Source: Pseudomonadota bacterium (GTDB taxonomy: Bacteria; Pseudomonadota; Alphaproteobacteria; Caulobacterales; Caulobacteraceae). Taken from it: DNA of 5,402 bases. The position numbers and the translations under genes were made by a program. The first letter of the stretch is position 1. Each line of letters opens with the position of its first letter. The stretch covers positions 1 to 5,402 of the forward strand of contig JAEYNH010000066.1 in the NCBI GenBank assembly GCA_023412655.1, read 5' to 3'. Below the pieces are notes generated by a model. The model made no database searches, was not told the origin of the DNA, and saw nothing but the letters and a program-made list of their open reading frames with translations. Shown piece by piece: positions 1 to 4,965 of the stretch.

Positions 1-24
1 TCATGGGCCGCTGCTCCGGCAGAG

Positions 25-56
25 GCGCCGGTCGGGGCGGCAGACCCGCCCGGCGC
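25..56 (-). terminator. Possible terminator hairpin downstream of the cold-shock gene
   Basis: GCGCCGG (25-31) and CCGGCGC (50-56) form a perfect 7-bp inverted repeat. A second GC-rich inverted repeat, GGGCGG (35-40) and CCGCCC (46-51), lies mostly inside it and overlaps the right arm by two bases. The structure begins 10 bases past the csp stop codon, where an mRNA 3' end would be expected. No T-run follows on the minus strand, so it is not a textbook intrinsic terminator. The rest of 1-66 shows no gene I can support. Confidence 0.3.
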
Positions 57-66
57 GTGTCCTGGA

Positions 67-276
67 TCAGGCGCCTTGCAGCTGGGAAGCCGAAAGCTTG
101 CCGCTGCGCTGGTCGCGTTCGAGTTCGAAGCTCAGCTTCTGGCCCTCATGCAGGTTGGCCATGCCGGCGCGTTCAACCGCCGAGATGTGCACGAAGACGT
201 CGTTGCCGCCGTCGTCGGGTTGGATGAAGCCGAAGCCCTTTTGGCCGTTGAACCACTTCACGGTGCCGATGCTCAT
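67..276 (-). CDS. CspA-family cold-shock protein
   Basis: This encodes a 69-aa single cold-shock domain, the standard length for CspA-type proteins, which bind single-stranded RNA and DNA in the cytoplasm and act as RNA chaperones. The N-terminus reads GTVKWFN (residues 4-10). RNP1 is KGFGFI (residues 13-18) and RNP2 is DVFVHISAV (residues 26-34), so the aromatic nucleic-acid-binding residues W8, F15, F17, F28 and H30 are present. The reading frame stays open upstream to about 384, but the start is set at the ATG at 276: the conserved domain begins there, and GGGA sits 6 nt upstream. Upstream codons look non-coding. The gene stands alone, with an untranslated leader of about 130 nt (see separate entries). 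The copy type (cold-induced or stationary-phase) cannot be told from sequence. Confidence 0.95.
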   Translation of the reverse strand: MSIGTVKWFNGQKGFGFIQPDDGGNDVFVHISAVERAGMANLHEGQKLSFELERDQRSGKLSASQLQGA

Positions 277-299
277 ATGTCGTCCCTTTCGGACATGAG
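272..299 (-). promoter_or_regulatory. csp leader hairpins over SD and start codon
   Basis: Read on the minus strand, CTCATGTC (299-292) pairs with GAC-AT-ATGAG (281-272). This gives an 8-bp stem with a 2-nt bulge and a 10-nt loop. The start codon (276-274) lies fully in the stem and the SD (GGGA, 286-283) in the loop. A smaller exclusive alternative, GTCC (294-291) with GGAC (285-282), ties up the SD instead. Further upstream CTCAC on the mRNA (318-314 or 325-321) can pair with the single GTGAG (306-302), another either/or choice. The structures are seen in the sequence; a temperature-sensing role is inferred from the known leader control of cspA genes. Confidence 0.45.
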
Positions 300-375
300 T
301 TCTCACGCCCAGAGTGAGCTGTGAGATCAAATTTTCGGAGAGGGTCGAAGGACGAGTTCCGGCCGCAATTTCATC

Positions 376-403
376 TGCGACCAAAATGGCGTGCGAGCCA
401 AAA
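376..403 (-). repeat. Tandem near-identical 11/12-bp repeats at the 5' end of the csp leader
   Basis: On the minus strand TTTTGGCTCGCA (403-392) is followed after 5 bases by TTTTGGTCGCA (386-376). The copies differ only by one deleted C. They lie just downstream of the predicted csp transcription start, so they would open the leader mRNA. They could be a protein or RNA contact site; no known box is recognised. Confidence 0.4.
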
Positions 404-411
404 CGATATTT

Positions 412-419
412 GATTTAGC
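412..419 (-). promoter_or_regulatory. Predicted csp promoter -10 element
   Basis: The minus strand reads GCTAAATC, a perfect match to the Caulobacter housekeeping -10 consensus GCTANAWC. It predicts a start near 405 and a leader of about 130 nt, similar in scale to the long leaders of cold-shock genes. No good TTGACG-like -35 stands at the proper distance; TTGCCAC (449-443) is too far. A perfect palindrome GATCATGATC (420-429) abuts the element and could be a regulator site. Confidence 0.5.
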
Positions 420-457
420 GATCATGATCCCATGACGGCCATGTGGCAAGTTTTATC

Positions 458-495
458 TCAGATTTTCTGAAAACCACCGGGCAACGTGCTATGGT
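458..495 (+). promoter_or_regulatory. Predicted promoter and inverted repeat for the 502-971 gene pair
   Basis: CTGAAA (467-472) and TATGGT (490-495) are spaced by 17 bases and each matches 4 of 6 consensus bases. The expected start of transcription falls at or within a base or two of the ATG at 502. The inverted repeat TCAGA-TTT-TCTGA (458-470) overlaps the -35 element and could be an operator. The region between csp and this gene (277-501) is otherwise non-coding and AT-richer than its surroundings. Confidence 0.35.
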
Positions 496-501
496 CAACC
501 T

Positions 502-711
502 ATGCGTATAACCCTCGACAGGGCAGTTCTCACTGTCACTCCTCGCGACGGCGGCTGGGCCGTCGAACTCGACGGCGACGTCTTTGACCATTCCCCCGAC
601 AAGGACATCGCCCGCGCCGCCGCCAACCGCCGGGCGCGGCAGATCCAGGACGGCGGCCGCGCCTGCCAGGTCCGCGTCTATGGCGAACATGGCTTCTGGA
701 GCGCCCCATGA
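502..711 (+). CDS. Small DUF2188-like protein, function unknown
   Basis: This encodes 69 aa with no signal peptide or membrane segment. The layout resembles DUF2188: a strand with PRDGGWAVELDG (residues 14-25), a charged alanine/arginine-rich helix (about 36-50), then a strand ending VRVYGEHGFW (58-67). DUF2188 proteins are small and uncharacterised, so no function is assigned. The assignment is by eye and moderate. The start ATG has no Shine-Dalgarno; the predicted promoter would start transcription almost at the A of ATG, suggesting a leaderless mRNA, which is common in Caulobacter. The stop overlaps the next start as ATGA, so the two genes are probably translated together. Third-position GC bias supports coding. 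Confidence 0.8.
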   Translation: MRITLDRAVLTVTPRDGGWAVELDGDVFDHSPDKDIARAAANRRARQIQDGGRACQVRVYGEHGFWSAP

Positions 712-971
712 ACCGTCCGACCCCCGCCCGCCGCGCCGCCTCCAAGCGCTCCGCCGCCGAGCGCTTCCGCGCCGAGATCGAGGCCGCCCTGGCCGACGGT
801 TCAAGCGCCGACGAGATGACCCTGCGGCTCACCCGCACGGACGTCGATCACCTCAAGCGCGACAACGCCATCCCGGTCTCGGACATCAGCTTCGCCAGCG
901 GCGAGATGCGCTTCCTGGGCGTCCGGATCGAGCCGGGCGGCGTCGACGCCAGCAGCCTGGCGCGCGAATAG
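708..971 (+). CDS. Hypothetical protein, translationally coupled to upstream gene
   Basis: This encodes 87 aa that I do not recognise. The first 25 residues are rich in Arg/Lys and Ala (RPTPARRAASKRSAAERFR), followed by an acidic helix-like stretch (about 23-40) and a C-terminal half with LRLTRTDVDHLK (39-50) and MRFLGVRIEPGG (67-78). No membrane segment, signal peptide or metal-binding motif is visible. The basic N-terminus could contact nucleic acid, but that is a guess. The start overlaps the upstream stop (ATGA), and GGAG (698-701) inside the upstream gene gives a good SD with 6-nt spacing. Strong third-position GC bias supports a real gene. It converges with the antiporter gene, with only 37 bases between the two stops. 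Confidence 0.75.
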   Translation: MNRPTPARRAASKRSAAERFRAEIEAALADGSSADEMTLRLTRTDVDHLKRDNAIPVSDISFASGEMRFLGVRIEPGGVDASSLARE

Positions 972-1008
972 CCTTCGCCGCTAGGCTCGGGCCTCCCGCC
1001 AGCTCCGG

Positions 1009-2217
1009 CTAGACGGGCTGGGGCTCCGCCGGGGGCCGGCCGCTCAGCCGGTCCGCCAGCTTGAAGACGAACGGGTTCAGCACGATCGAGATCAGGGCTC
1101 CGGCCAGGATCAGGTCGTGGACGCCCCGGCTCATGATGTCGAGCTTCAGGCCCACCCCGGCCAGGATGAACGAGAACTCGCCGATCTGGGCCAGGCTCGC
1201 GGCCACCAGCAGGCTGGGCGTGCGCTCCAGCTTGAACATGCTGGTGATGGCCAGGGCCGCGGCCGACTTGCCGACCACGATGATCGCCACCACCGCCGCC
1301 ACGGCGGCGGGCTGCTCCAGCAGCACCCGCGGGTCGAACAGCATCCCCACGGAGACGAAGAACAGCACCGCGAAGGCGTCGCGCAGCGGCAGCGCCCGCT
1401 CGGCGGCGTTGTGGCCAAGCGGCGTGCCGTTCAGCACCACCCCGGCGATGAAGGCCCCCAGGGCGAACGAGGCGCCGAAAACCGCATAGGCCAGGTAGGC
1501 GATCCCCAGCGAGATCGACAGCACGCCCAGGGTGAACAGCTCCCGCGAGCGGGTGTGGGCGATCCGCACCAGCACCCACGGCAGCACCCGGGCCCCCACC
1601 AGCAGCATGAAGGCCACGAAGATCACCACCGACAGCAGGGTGCCGCCGATGGTCTTGGCCACCTCGCCCCAGTCGGCGCCGCCGGGCTGGGCGCCGGCCA
1701 CCGCCAGCAGCGGCACAAGCACCAGGGCGATGACCATCACCAGGTCCTCGACGATCAGCCAGCCGACGGCGATCTTGCCGGTCTGGGTCTTGATCTGCTT
1801 GCGCTCCTCCAGCGCCCGCAGCAGCACCACCGTGGAGGCCACCGACAGCGAGAAGCCCATCAGCGCCGCCTCGGCGTCGCCCAGCCCCATCAGCCGCCCG
1901 ACGCCCCAGCCCAGCACCGTGGCCGCCAGGATCTGCACCAGGGCTCCGGGCAGGGCGATCTTGCGCACGGCCAGCAGCTCCCGGGGCGAGAAGTGCAGGC
2001 CGACGCCGAACATCAGCAGGATGACGCCGATCTCGGCCAGTTGCTGGGCCAGGCCCGCGTCCGCCACCCATCCGGGGGTGAACGGGCCGACGACGATGCC
2101 CGCCAGGAGATAGCCCACCAGGGGCGACAGCTTGAACCGCAGGGCGATCATGCCCAGGATGAAGGCCAGCACGAAGCCGCCCACGAGCATCAGGATCAGA
2201 CTGTCGTCGTGCGGCAT
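1009..2217 (-). CDS. CPA2 cation:proton antiporter (YbaL/RosB-like), no C-terminal RCK domain
   Basis: This encodes 402 aa, almost entirely a Na+/H+-exchanger (CPA2) transmembrane domain of about 12 helices in the inner membrane. Such proteins exchange a monovalent cation (K+ or Na+) for protons. Close similarity to E. coli YbaL is visible along its length: SPLVGYLLAGIVVGPFTPG (31-49), GVILLMFGVGLHFS (64-77), ASTVVLLRALEERK (127-140), GWLIVEDLVMV (152-162, with the ion-site acid D158), ALGAFIAGVVLN (252-263), LRDAFAVLFFVSVGMLFDP (278-296) and SLAQIGEFSFILAG (341-354). YbaL and Kef proteins run to about 560-600 aa, with a TrkA-N NAD(H)-binding domain after the membrane part. Here the protein stops at RPPAEPQPV, and only 37 bases remain before the convergent gene, so the regulatory domain is absent rather than frameshifted. 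AAGGAG lies 5 nt before the ATG. The gene follows the methyltransferase by 80 bases and is probably in its operon. Confidence 0.93.
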   Translation of the reverse strand: MPHDDSLILMLVGGFVLAFILGMIALRFKLSPLVGYLLAGIVVGPFTPGWVADAGLAQQLAEIGVILLMFGVGLHFSPRELLAVRKIALPGALVQILAATVLGWGVGRLMGLGDAEAALMGFSLSVASTVVLLRALEERKQIKTQTGKIAVGWLIVEDLVMVIALVLVPLLAVAGAQPGGADWGEVAKTIGGTLLSVVIFVAFMLLVGARVLPWVLVRIAHTRSRELFTLGVLSISLGIAYLAYAVFGASFALGAFIAGVVLNGTPLGHNAAERALPLRDAFAVLFFVSVGMLFDPRVLLEQPAAVAAVVAIIVVGKSAAALAITSMFKLERTPSLLVAASLAQIGEFSFILAGVGLKLDIMSRGVHDLILAGALISIVLNPFVFKLADRLSGRPPAEPQPV

Positions 2218-2276
2218 CGGCTCTCCTTGTTATCCGTCCGTCCGGAGGTGCAGGGCGGCGCCGGAGAGGTCAAGAG

Positions 2277-2313
2277 CACCGCCCGCGAAAAACTGGATCA
2301 GCGGGCCTGGGTG
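2277..2313 (-). repeat. Imperfect inverted repeat across the methyltransferase stop codon
   Basis: GCCCGC (2281-2286) pairs with GCGGGC (2301-2306) around a 14-nt loop that holds the stop codon and a T5 run on the minus strand. Past a 3-nt bulge, CACC (2277-2280) pairs with GGTG (2310-2313), making about 10 bp in total. It could be a weak attenuator or an RNA-processing site between the methyltransferase and antiporter genes. It is not a classical terminator, since the T-run is in the loop. Confidence 0.3.
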
Positions 2314-3245
2314 ATCACCGCGGTGACCACCGCGATCCGCTCCACGTCGGCGTAGGCCGGCGTCTCCAGCTCCTCGCCGAACACGTCCGGATCGATCTGC
2401 CGGTAGTCCAGGCGCGCGCCGCGCTCGGTCGCCAGCCGCGCCAGGGCCTCGCCCAGTTCGTCCCGGCCGCCGGCCACGATGGCGCTGCCCGTGTACAGCA
2501 GCAGCCGCCCGCCCGGGGCCAGCCTGTCCAGGGCCGCCCGCGCCCAGTCCAGCGACAGCCGCCCGCCGTGCATGTCGCCGCCGTCGCGGTAGGCCTGCTG
2601 CGAGTCGGCCATGTAGGGCGGATTGGCCAGCACCACATCGATCCCCTCGGCCACACCCTCCAGCCCGCTGGTCTCCCGCAGGGCCAGGTCTGCGCCGGCA
2701 TGGGCGGCGTTGATCCGCGCGAACCGCAGGGCCGTGCGGTTGACGTCGGTGAGCGTCACCTCCGCCGCCGGAGCGATGGCCTTGGCGGTCAGCCCGCCCA
2801 CCCCCGCGCCGCCGCCCACGTCGACGATGCGGCCCCTCTGGCCGGGGTCGAGCTCCCGGGCGATGAAGTCGGCGAACCGGTAGCTGTCGGGGCCCAGGAA
2901 CACCGAGTCCTCGGCTTCGGTCGGATAGGCCGAATGCAGGTAGAGCCGCCCGCCGAGGCGGGCCACCCGCACCCGGCTCTTGGCCCGGCCGCCCGCCAGC
3001 GCGTCCACCAGGCCGGCCGCCTCCAGCGCTTCGGTCAGGAACGCCGGCGCCTGCCCCGGATCGAACGGCAGGCTCCAGCCGAGGATGTCCCGCAGGTCCC
3101 CGGCCGCCGCCCCTTCGCGCCGCCCCGCCACCCGCCGGTGGGTGGCCGGGGTCGGCGGCGTGAAGTCGTAGCCCGCCTGGTCGAGGCGCCTGAGCAGCTC
3201 GCCCAGCGCCAGGTCGGGGTCATCCAGCTCGGCCGATCGCACCAT
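2298..3245 (-). CDS. Class I SAM-dependent methyltransferase with NPPY motif
   Basis: This encodes 315 aa from the ATG. The N-terminal third (about 1-112) is a helical domain without a named function, leading into DSVFLGPDSYRF (113-124). The Rossmann methyltransferase core follows: motif I VDVGGGAG (141-148) binds SAM, D167 in LTDVN is the ribose-binding acid, and LANPPY (206-211) is the catalytic motif shared by N-methylating enzymes of adenine, guanine and protein glutamine (HemK/PrmC, RsmC and relatives). The architecture suggests a target in RNA or a protein side chain rather than a small molecule, but the substrate cannot be named. An in-frame GTG at 3281 would add 12 residues; that extension has poor third-position GC (AAA, CCT, GGT, CTT, GCT codons), so the ATG is preferred although neither start has a clear SD. 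It lies 61 bases after hpt on the same strand. Confidence 0.9.
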   Translation of the reverse strand: MVRSAELDDPDLALGELLRRLDQAGYDFTPPTPATHRRVAGRREGAAAGDLRDILGWSLPFDPGQAPAFLTEALEAAGLVDALAGGRAKSRVRVARLGGRLYLHSAYPTEAEDSVFLGPDSYRFADFIARELDPGQRGRIVDVGGGAGVGGLTAKAIAPAAEVTLTDVNRTALRFARINAAHAGADLALRETSGLEGVAEGIDVVLANPPYMADSQQAYRDGGDMHGGRLSLDWARAALDRLAPGGRLLLYTGSAIVAGGRDELGEALARLATERGARLDYRQIDPDVFGEELETPAYADVERIAVVTAVITQAR

Positions 3246-3306
3246 GGCAGCGGTAAGCCGCGAACCGGCCGCAGGTTTCACCCCGTCGCCGCCGCCCCGC
3301 CCGAGA

Positions 3307-3585
3307 TCACGGCTGCGGCAGGGCCTCCAGCACCGCCACCAGCGGCCCCAGGTCGACGGGCTCGCCCTCGCGCAGGGCGTCCTCCACCGCGGCGGCCGCC
3401 GCTGAGACCTGCGGATGCCCGAACACCCCGCCCGAACCGGCCAGCTTGTGGACCCGCGCCAGCAATTCCTCGGCCGGCGCGCCGCCGCTCGCCCGGATCC
3501 AGGCCAGGTCCTCGGCGGCCCGGGCCAGGAAGCGGCCGCGCAGCGCCGCCAGCGGATCGTTTGACACCTCGCCCCCGGTCATCAT
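3307..3585 (-). CDS. Stand-alone Hpt (histidine phosphotransfer) domain protein
   Basis: This encodes 92 aa, the length of a single Hpt four-helix domain. The signature RVHKLAGSGGVFG (44-56) gives the phosphoacceptor H46 followed by K-L-x-G and small residues, as in Hpt domains that relay phosphate between receiver domains. The first helices include FLARAAEDLAWI (19-30); the C-terminal helices are alanine-rich. It is cytoplasmic with no other domain. It starts with two ATGs (3585, 3582) behind a GGAAAG element; an in-frame GTG at 3567 behind a G-run (giving MSNDPLAAL) is a possible alternative start. It is divergent from a histidine kinase whose preferred start is 68 bases away, which suggests a functional pairing. 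No receiver-domain protein is in the window. It is probably the first gene of an operon with the methyltransferase. Confidence 0.87.
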   Translation of the reverse strand: MMTGGEVSNDPLAALRGRFLARAAEDLAWIRASGGAPAEELLARVHKLAGSGGVFGHPQVSAAAAAVEDALREGEPVDLGPLVAVLEALPQP

Positions 3586-3653
3586 CAGCTATCTTTCCGC
3601 ATGCGATGCCGTCTAGCATATCGCCGTGTTCGCCGACCCCGCAGGAATGCGCT
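3586..3653. promoter_or_regulatory. Shared divergent control region of hpt and the histidine kinase
   Basis: These 68 bases separate the hpt ATG from the preferred kinase TTG start. The stretch is AT-richer than its neighbours. When read in the kinase frame it uses rare codons (TCT, AGC, ATA, TGT) with poor third-position GC, so it is probably not coding. The minus strand reads GCTAGACG (3619-3612), a partial match to the GCTANAWC -10 element, which could serve hpt. No convincing -35 is seen for either direction. Confidence 0.4.
3643..3646 (+). promoter_or_regulatory. Ribosome binding site supporting the TTG start of the kinase
   Basis: AGGA stands 7 nt before an in-frame TTG (3654-3656). 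The upstream in-frame ATG (3606) has no purine-rich SD in front of it. Together with the poor codon use between 3606 and 3653, this favours TTG as the true start. Confidence 0.55.
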
Positions 3654-4850
3654 TTGAGCCCGTCTGAAACCGCACGCCTGGCCGCCCTGCACGAATACGG
3701 CGTCCTGGACACGATCCCCGAGCCCGCCTTCGACCGGATCACCCAGCTCGCCGCCGAGCTGTTCGACGCCCCCATCGCCCTCGTCACCCTCATCGACGCC
3801 GAGCGCCAGTGGATGAAGTCGGCCCACGGCATGGCCCGGGGCGAGACCCGCCGCGAAGACGCCTTCTGCGACCACACCATCCGCTCGGGCGAGGTGATGG
3901 TGGTGCCCGACGCCACCCTCGACGACCGCTTCCGGGACAATCCCTTCGTCACCGGCGATCCCTTCATCCGCTTCTACATCGGCGCGCCCCTGATCACCCC
4001 CGGCGGCGAGCGCCTGGGCGCGCTCTGCGTGCTGGACAGCCGGCCCCGCCAGGCTCCGGGCGAACAGGACCGCCGGCGCCTGGCCATCCTCGCCGCCGCC
4101 GTGGTCAGCGAGATGAACCTGCGCCTGGCCAACCACCGCCTGGAGCTGGCCCGCCGCCAGGCCGAGGCCTTCGCCGAGGCCCGCTCCGAGTTCCTCGCCA
4201 ACATGAGCCACGAGCTGCGCACCCCGCTCACCAGCATCATCGGCTATTCCGGCATCCTCGCCGCCTCCCAGGCCCTGCCCGAGCGCGAGCGCCAGTTCGT
4301 GGGCAAGATCAACGGCGCCAGCCAGGCCCTGCTCTCCATCGTCAACGACGTCCTCGACCTCGCCCGGCTGGACTCCGGCGCCGAGGACGAGCCGCACGAT
4401 CCCGCCGACGTGGGCGACATCGCCCGGGGCGCCCTCGACATCTTCGCCGAACAGGCCCGGGCCAAGGGTCTGGAGCTGCGCTTCCACGCCCCCGCCCGCC
4501 TGCCCAAGGTCCGCGCGCCCATCGCCCGCCTGCGCCAGGTGCTGCTGAACCTGCTCTCCAACGCCGTGAAGTTCACCGAGGCCGGCCACGTGGCCGTCAC
4601 CGTCGATGTGGTGGACGGGCGCTTGGCGGTGCATGTGGCCGACACCGGCATCGGCATCGCCGCCGACCGCCTCGACCTGGTGTTCGACCGCTTCGTCCAG
4701 GCCGACTCCAGCGTGGCCAAGAAGTTCGGCGGCACGGGCCTGGGGCTGGCCATCTCCCGCCGCCTGGCCGAGCGCATGGCCGCCGACCTGTCGGTGAAGA
4801 GCCAACCGGGCCGCGGCAGCGTCTTCACGCTCACCCTGCCCCTGGACTGA
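3654..4850 (+). CDS. Soluble GAF-domain sensor histidine kinase
   Basis: This encodes 398 aa from the TTG, or 414 aa if the ATG at 3606 is used. It opens RLAALHEYGVLDTIPEPAF (8-26), the usual lead-in to a GAF sensor domain (about 24-155). A helical linker (155-178) leads to the HisKA dimerisation domain with the H-box FLANMSHELRTPL (180-192), H186 being the autophosphorylated histidine. The ATP-binding domain has the N box LLNLLSNAVKFT (297-308, N303), the G1 box DTGIGI (330-335), F-box residues F344/F347 and the G2 box FGGTGLGLAIS (358-368). All catalytic boxes are intact. There is no membrane segment, so it senses a cytoplasmic signal; the GAF ligand is unknown. There is no receiver domain. 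It is divergent from the Hpt gene, which suggests one phosphorelay with a receiver protein encoded elsewhere. It is followed by a 115-base gap and a second antiporter on the same strand. Confidence 0.93.
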   Translation: MSPSETARLAALHEYGVLDTIPEPAFDRITQLAAELFDAPIALVTLIDAERQWMKSAHGMARGETRREDAFCDHTIRSGEVMVVPDATLDDRFRDNPFVTGDPFIRFYIGAPLITPGGERLGALCVLDSRPRQAPGEQDRRRLAILAAAVVSEMNLRLANHRLELARRQAEAFAEARSEFLANMSHELRTPLTSIIGYSGILAASQALPERERQFVGKINGASQALLSIVNDVLDLARLDSGAEDEPHDPADVGDIARGALDIFAEQARAKGLELRFHAPARLPKVRAPIARLRQVLLNLLSNAVKFTEAGHVAVTVDVVDGRLAVHVADTGIGIAADRLDLVFDRFVQADSSVAKKFGGTGLGLAISRRLAERMAADLSVKSQPGRGSVFTLTLPLD

Positions 4851-4885
4851 GCGCCCTCTCCGCGGCGCGACGGCGCAGCCCGCCG
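4851..4885 (+). terminator. Possible terminator hairpins after the kinase gene
   Basis: Directly after the stop codon, GCGCC (4851-4855) can pair with GGCGC (4864-4868). Next, CGGCG (4871-4875) can pair with CGCCG (4881-4885) around a 5-nt loop. Only a weak pyrimidine stretch (CCCCTTTCC) follows. Without a true T-run this is a weak candidate. Confidence 0.25.
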
Positions 4886-4911
4886 CCGCCCCTTTCCAGC
4901 CTTGAAGACCG

Positions 4912-4927
4912 GTGTTAGCGATAACAC
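4912..4927 (+). promoter_or_regulatory. LacI/GntR-type palindromic operator upstream of the second antiporter
   Basis: GTGTTAGCGATAACAC has perfect 6-bp arms (GTGTTA/TAACAC) around GCGA, and the centre CG is itself symmetric. It closely resembles LacI-GalR family operators; the E. coli GntR site has the form ATGTTA-N4-TAACAT. The right part GCGATAAC (4918-4925) matches 7 of 8 positions of the Caulobacter -10 consensus. TTGAAG (4902-4907) lies upstream, though its 12-base spacing is short for a -35. An operator over a -10 would fit repression. The site lies 38 bases before the antiporter ATG. No regulator gene is in the window. Confidence 0.55.
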
Positions 4928-4965
4928 GGCGCGGCCCGTCAGAGGCCGGTCGAGGGAGGCTGCAG

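Noticed and set aside
67..384. A 105-aa version of the cold-shock protein with a 36-residue N-terminal extension
   Set aside because: The extension would need a TTG with no SD, has non-coding composition and overlaps the predicted leader; the conserved domain starts at the ATG at 276.
423..443. Three CATG copies spaced 8-9 bases apart
   Set aside because: The motif is too short and the spacing too irregular to support a binding array.
491..511. Six-codon upstream frame (MVNLCV) overlapping the ATG at 502
   Set aside because: It has no SD, and the predicted transcription start lies downstream of its ATG, so it would not be transcribed.
970..1000. Possible bidirectional terminator between the convergent genes (AGCCT/AGGCT; CGGG-CCT-CCCG)
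   Set aside because: Stems are only 4-5 bp and there is no T-run on either strand.
848..2071. 407-aa minus-strand frame overlapping the antiporter
   Set aside because: It is out of frame with the recognised antiporter and reads as Gly/Arg/Ala-rich filler.
2310..2326. Perfect palindromes GGTGATCACC (2310-2319) and TCACCGCGGTGA (2315-2326)
   Set aside because: Both lie inside the methyltransferase C-terminus and follow from Val/Thr/Ile codons ending in C or G; probably chance.
1117..2355. 412-aa plus-strand frame antisense to the antiporter
   Set aside because: His/Gln/Gly-rich shadow with no domain; the opposite strand carries a clear CPA2 protein.
2568..3605. Long open extension upstream of the kinase frame (up to 760 aa in total)
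   Set aside because: It runs antisense through the methyltransferase and hpt genes, is proline/arginine-rich low-complexity sequence, and is the usual by-product of high GC.
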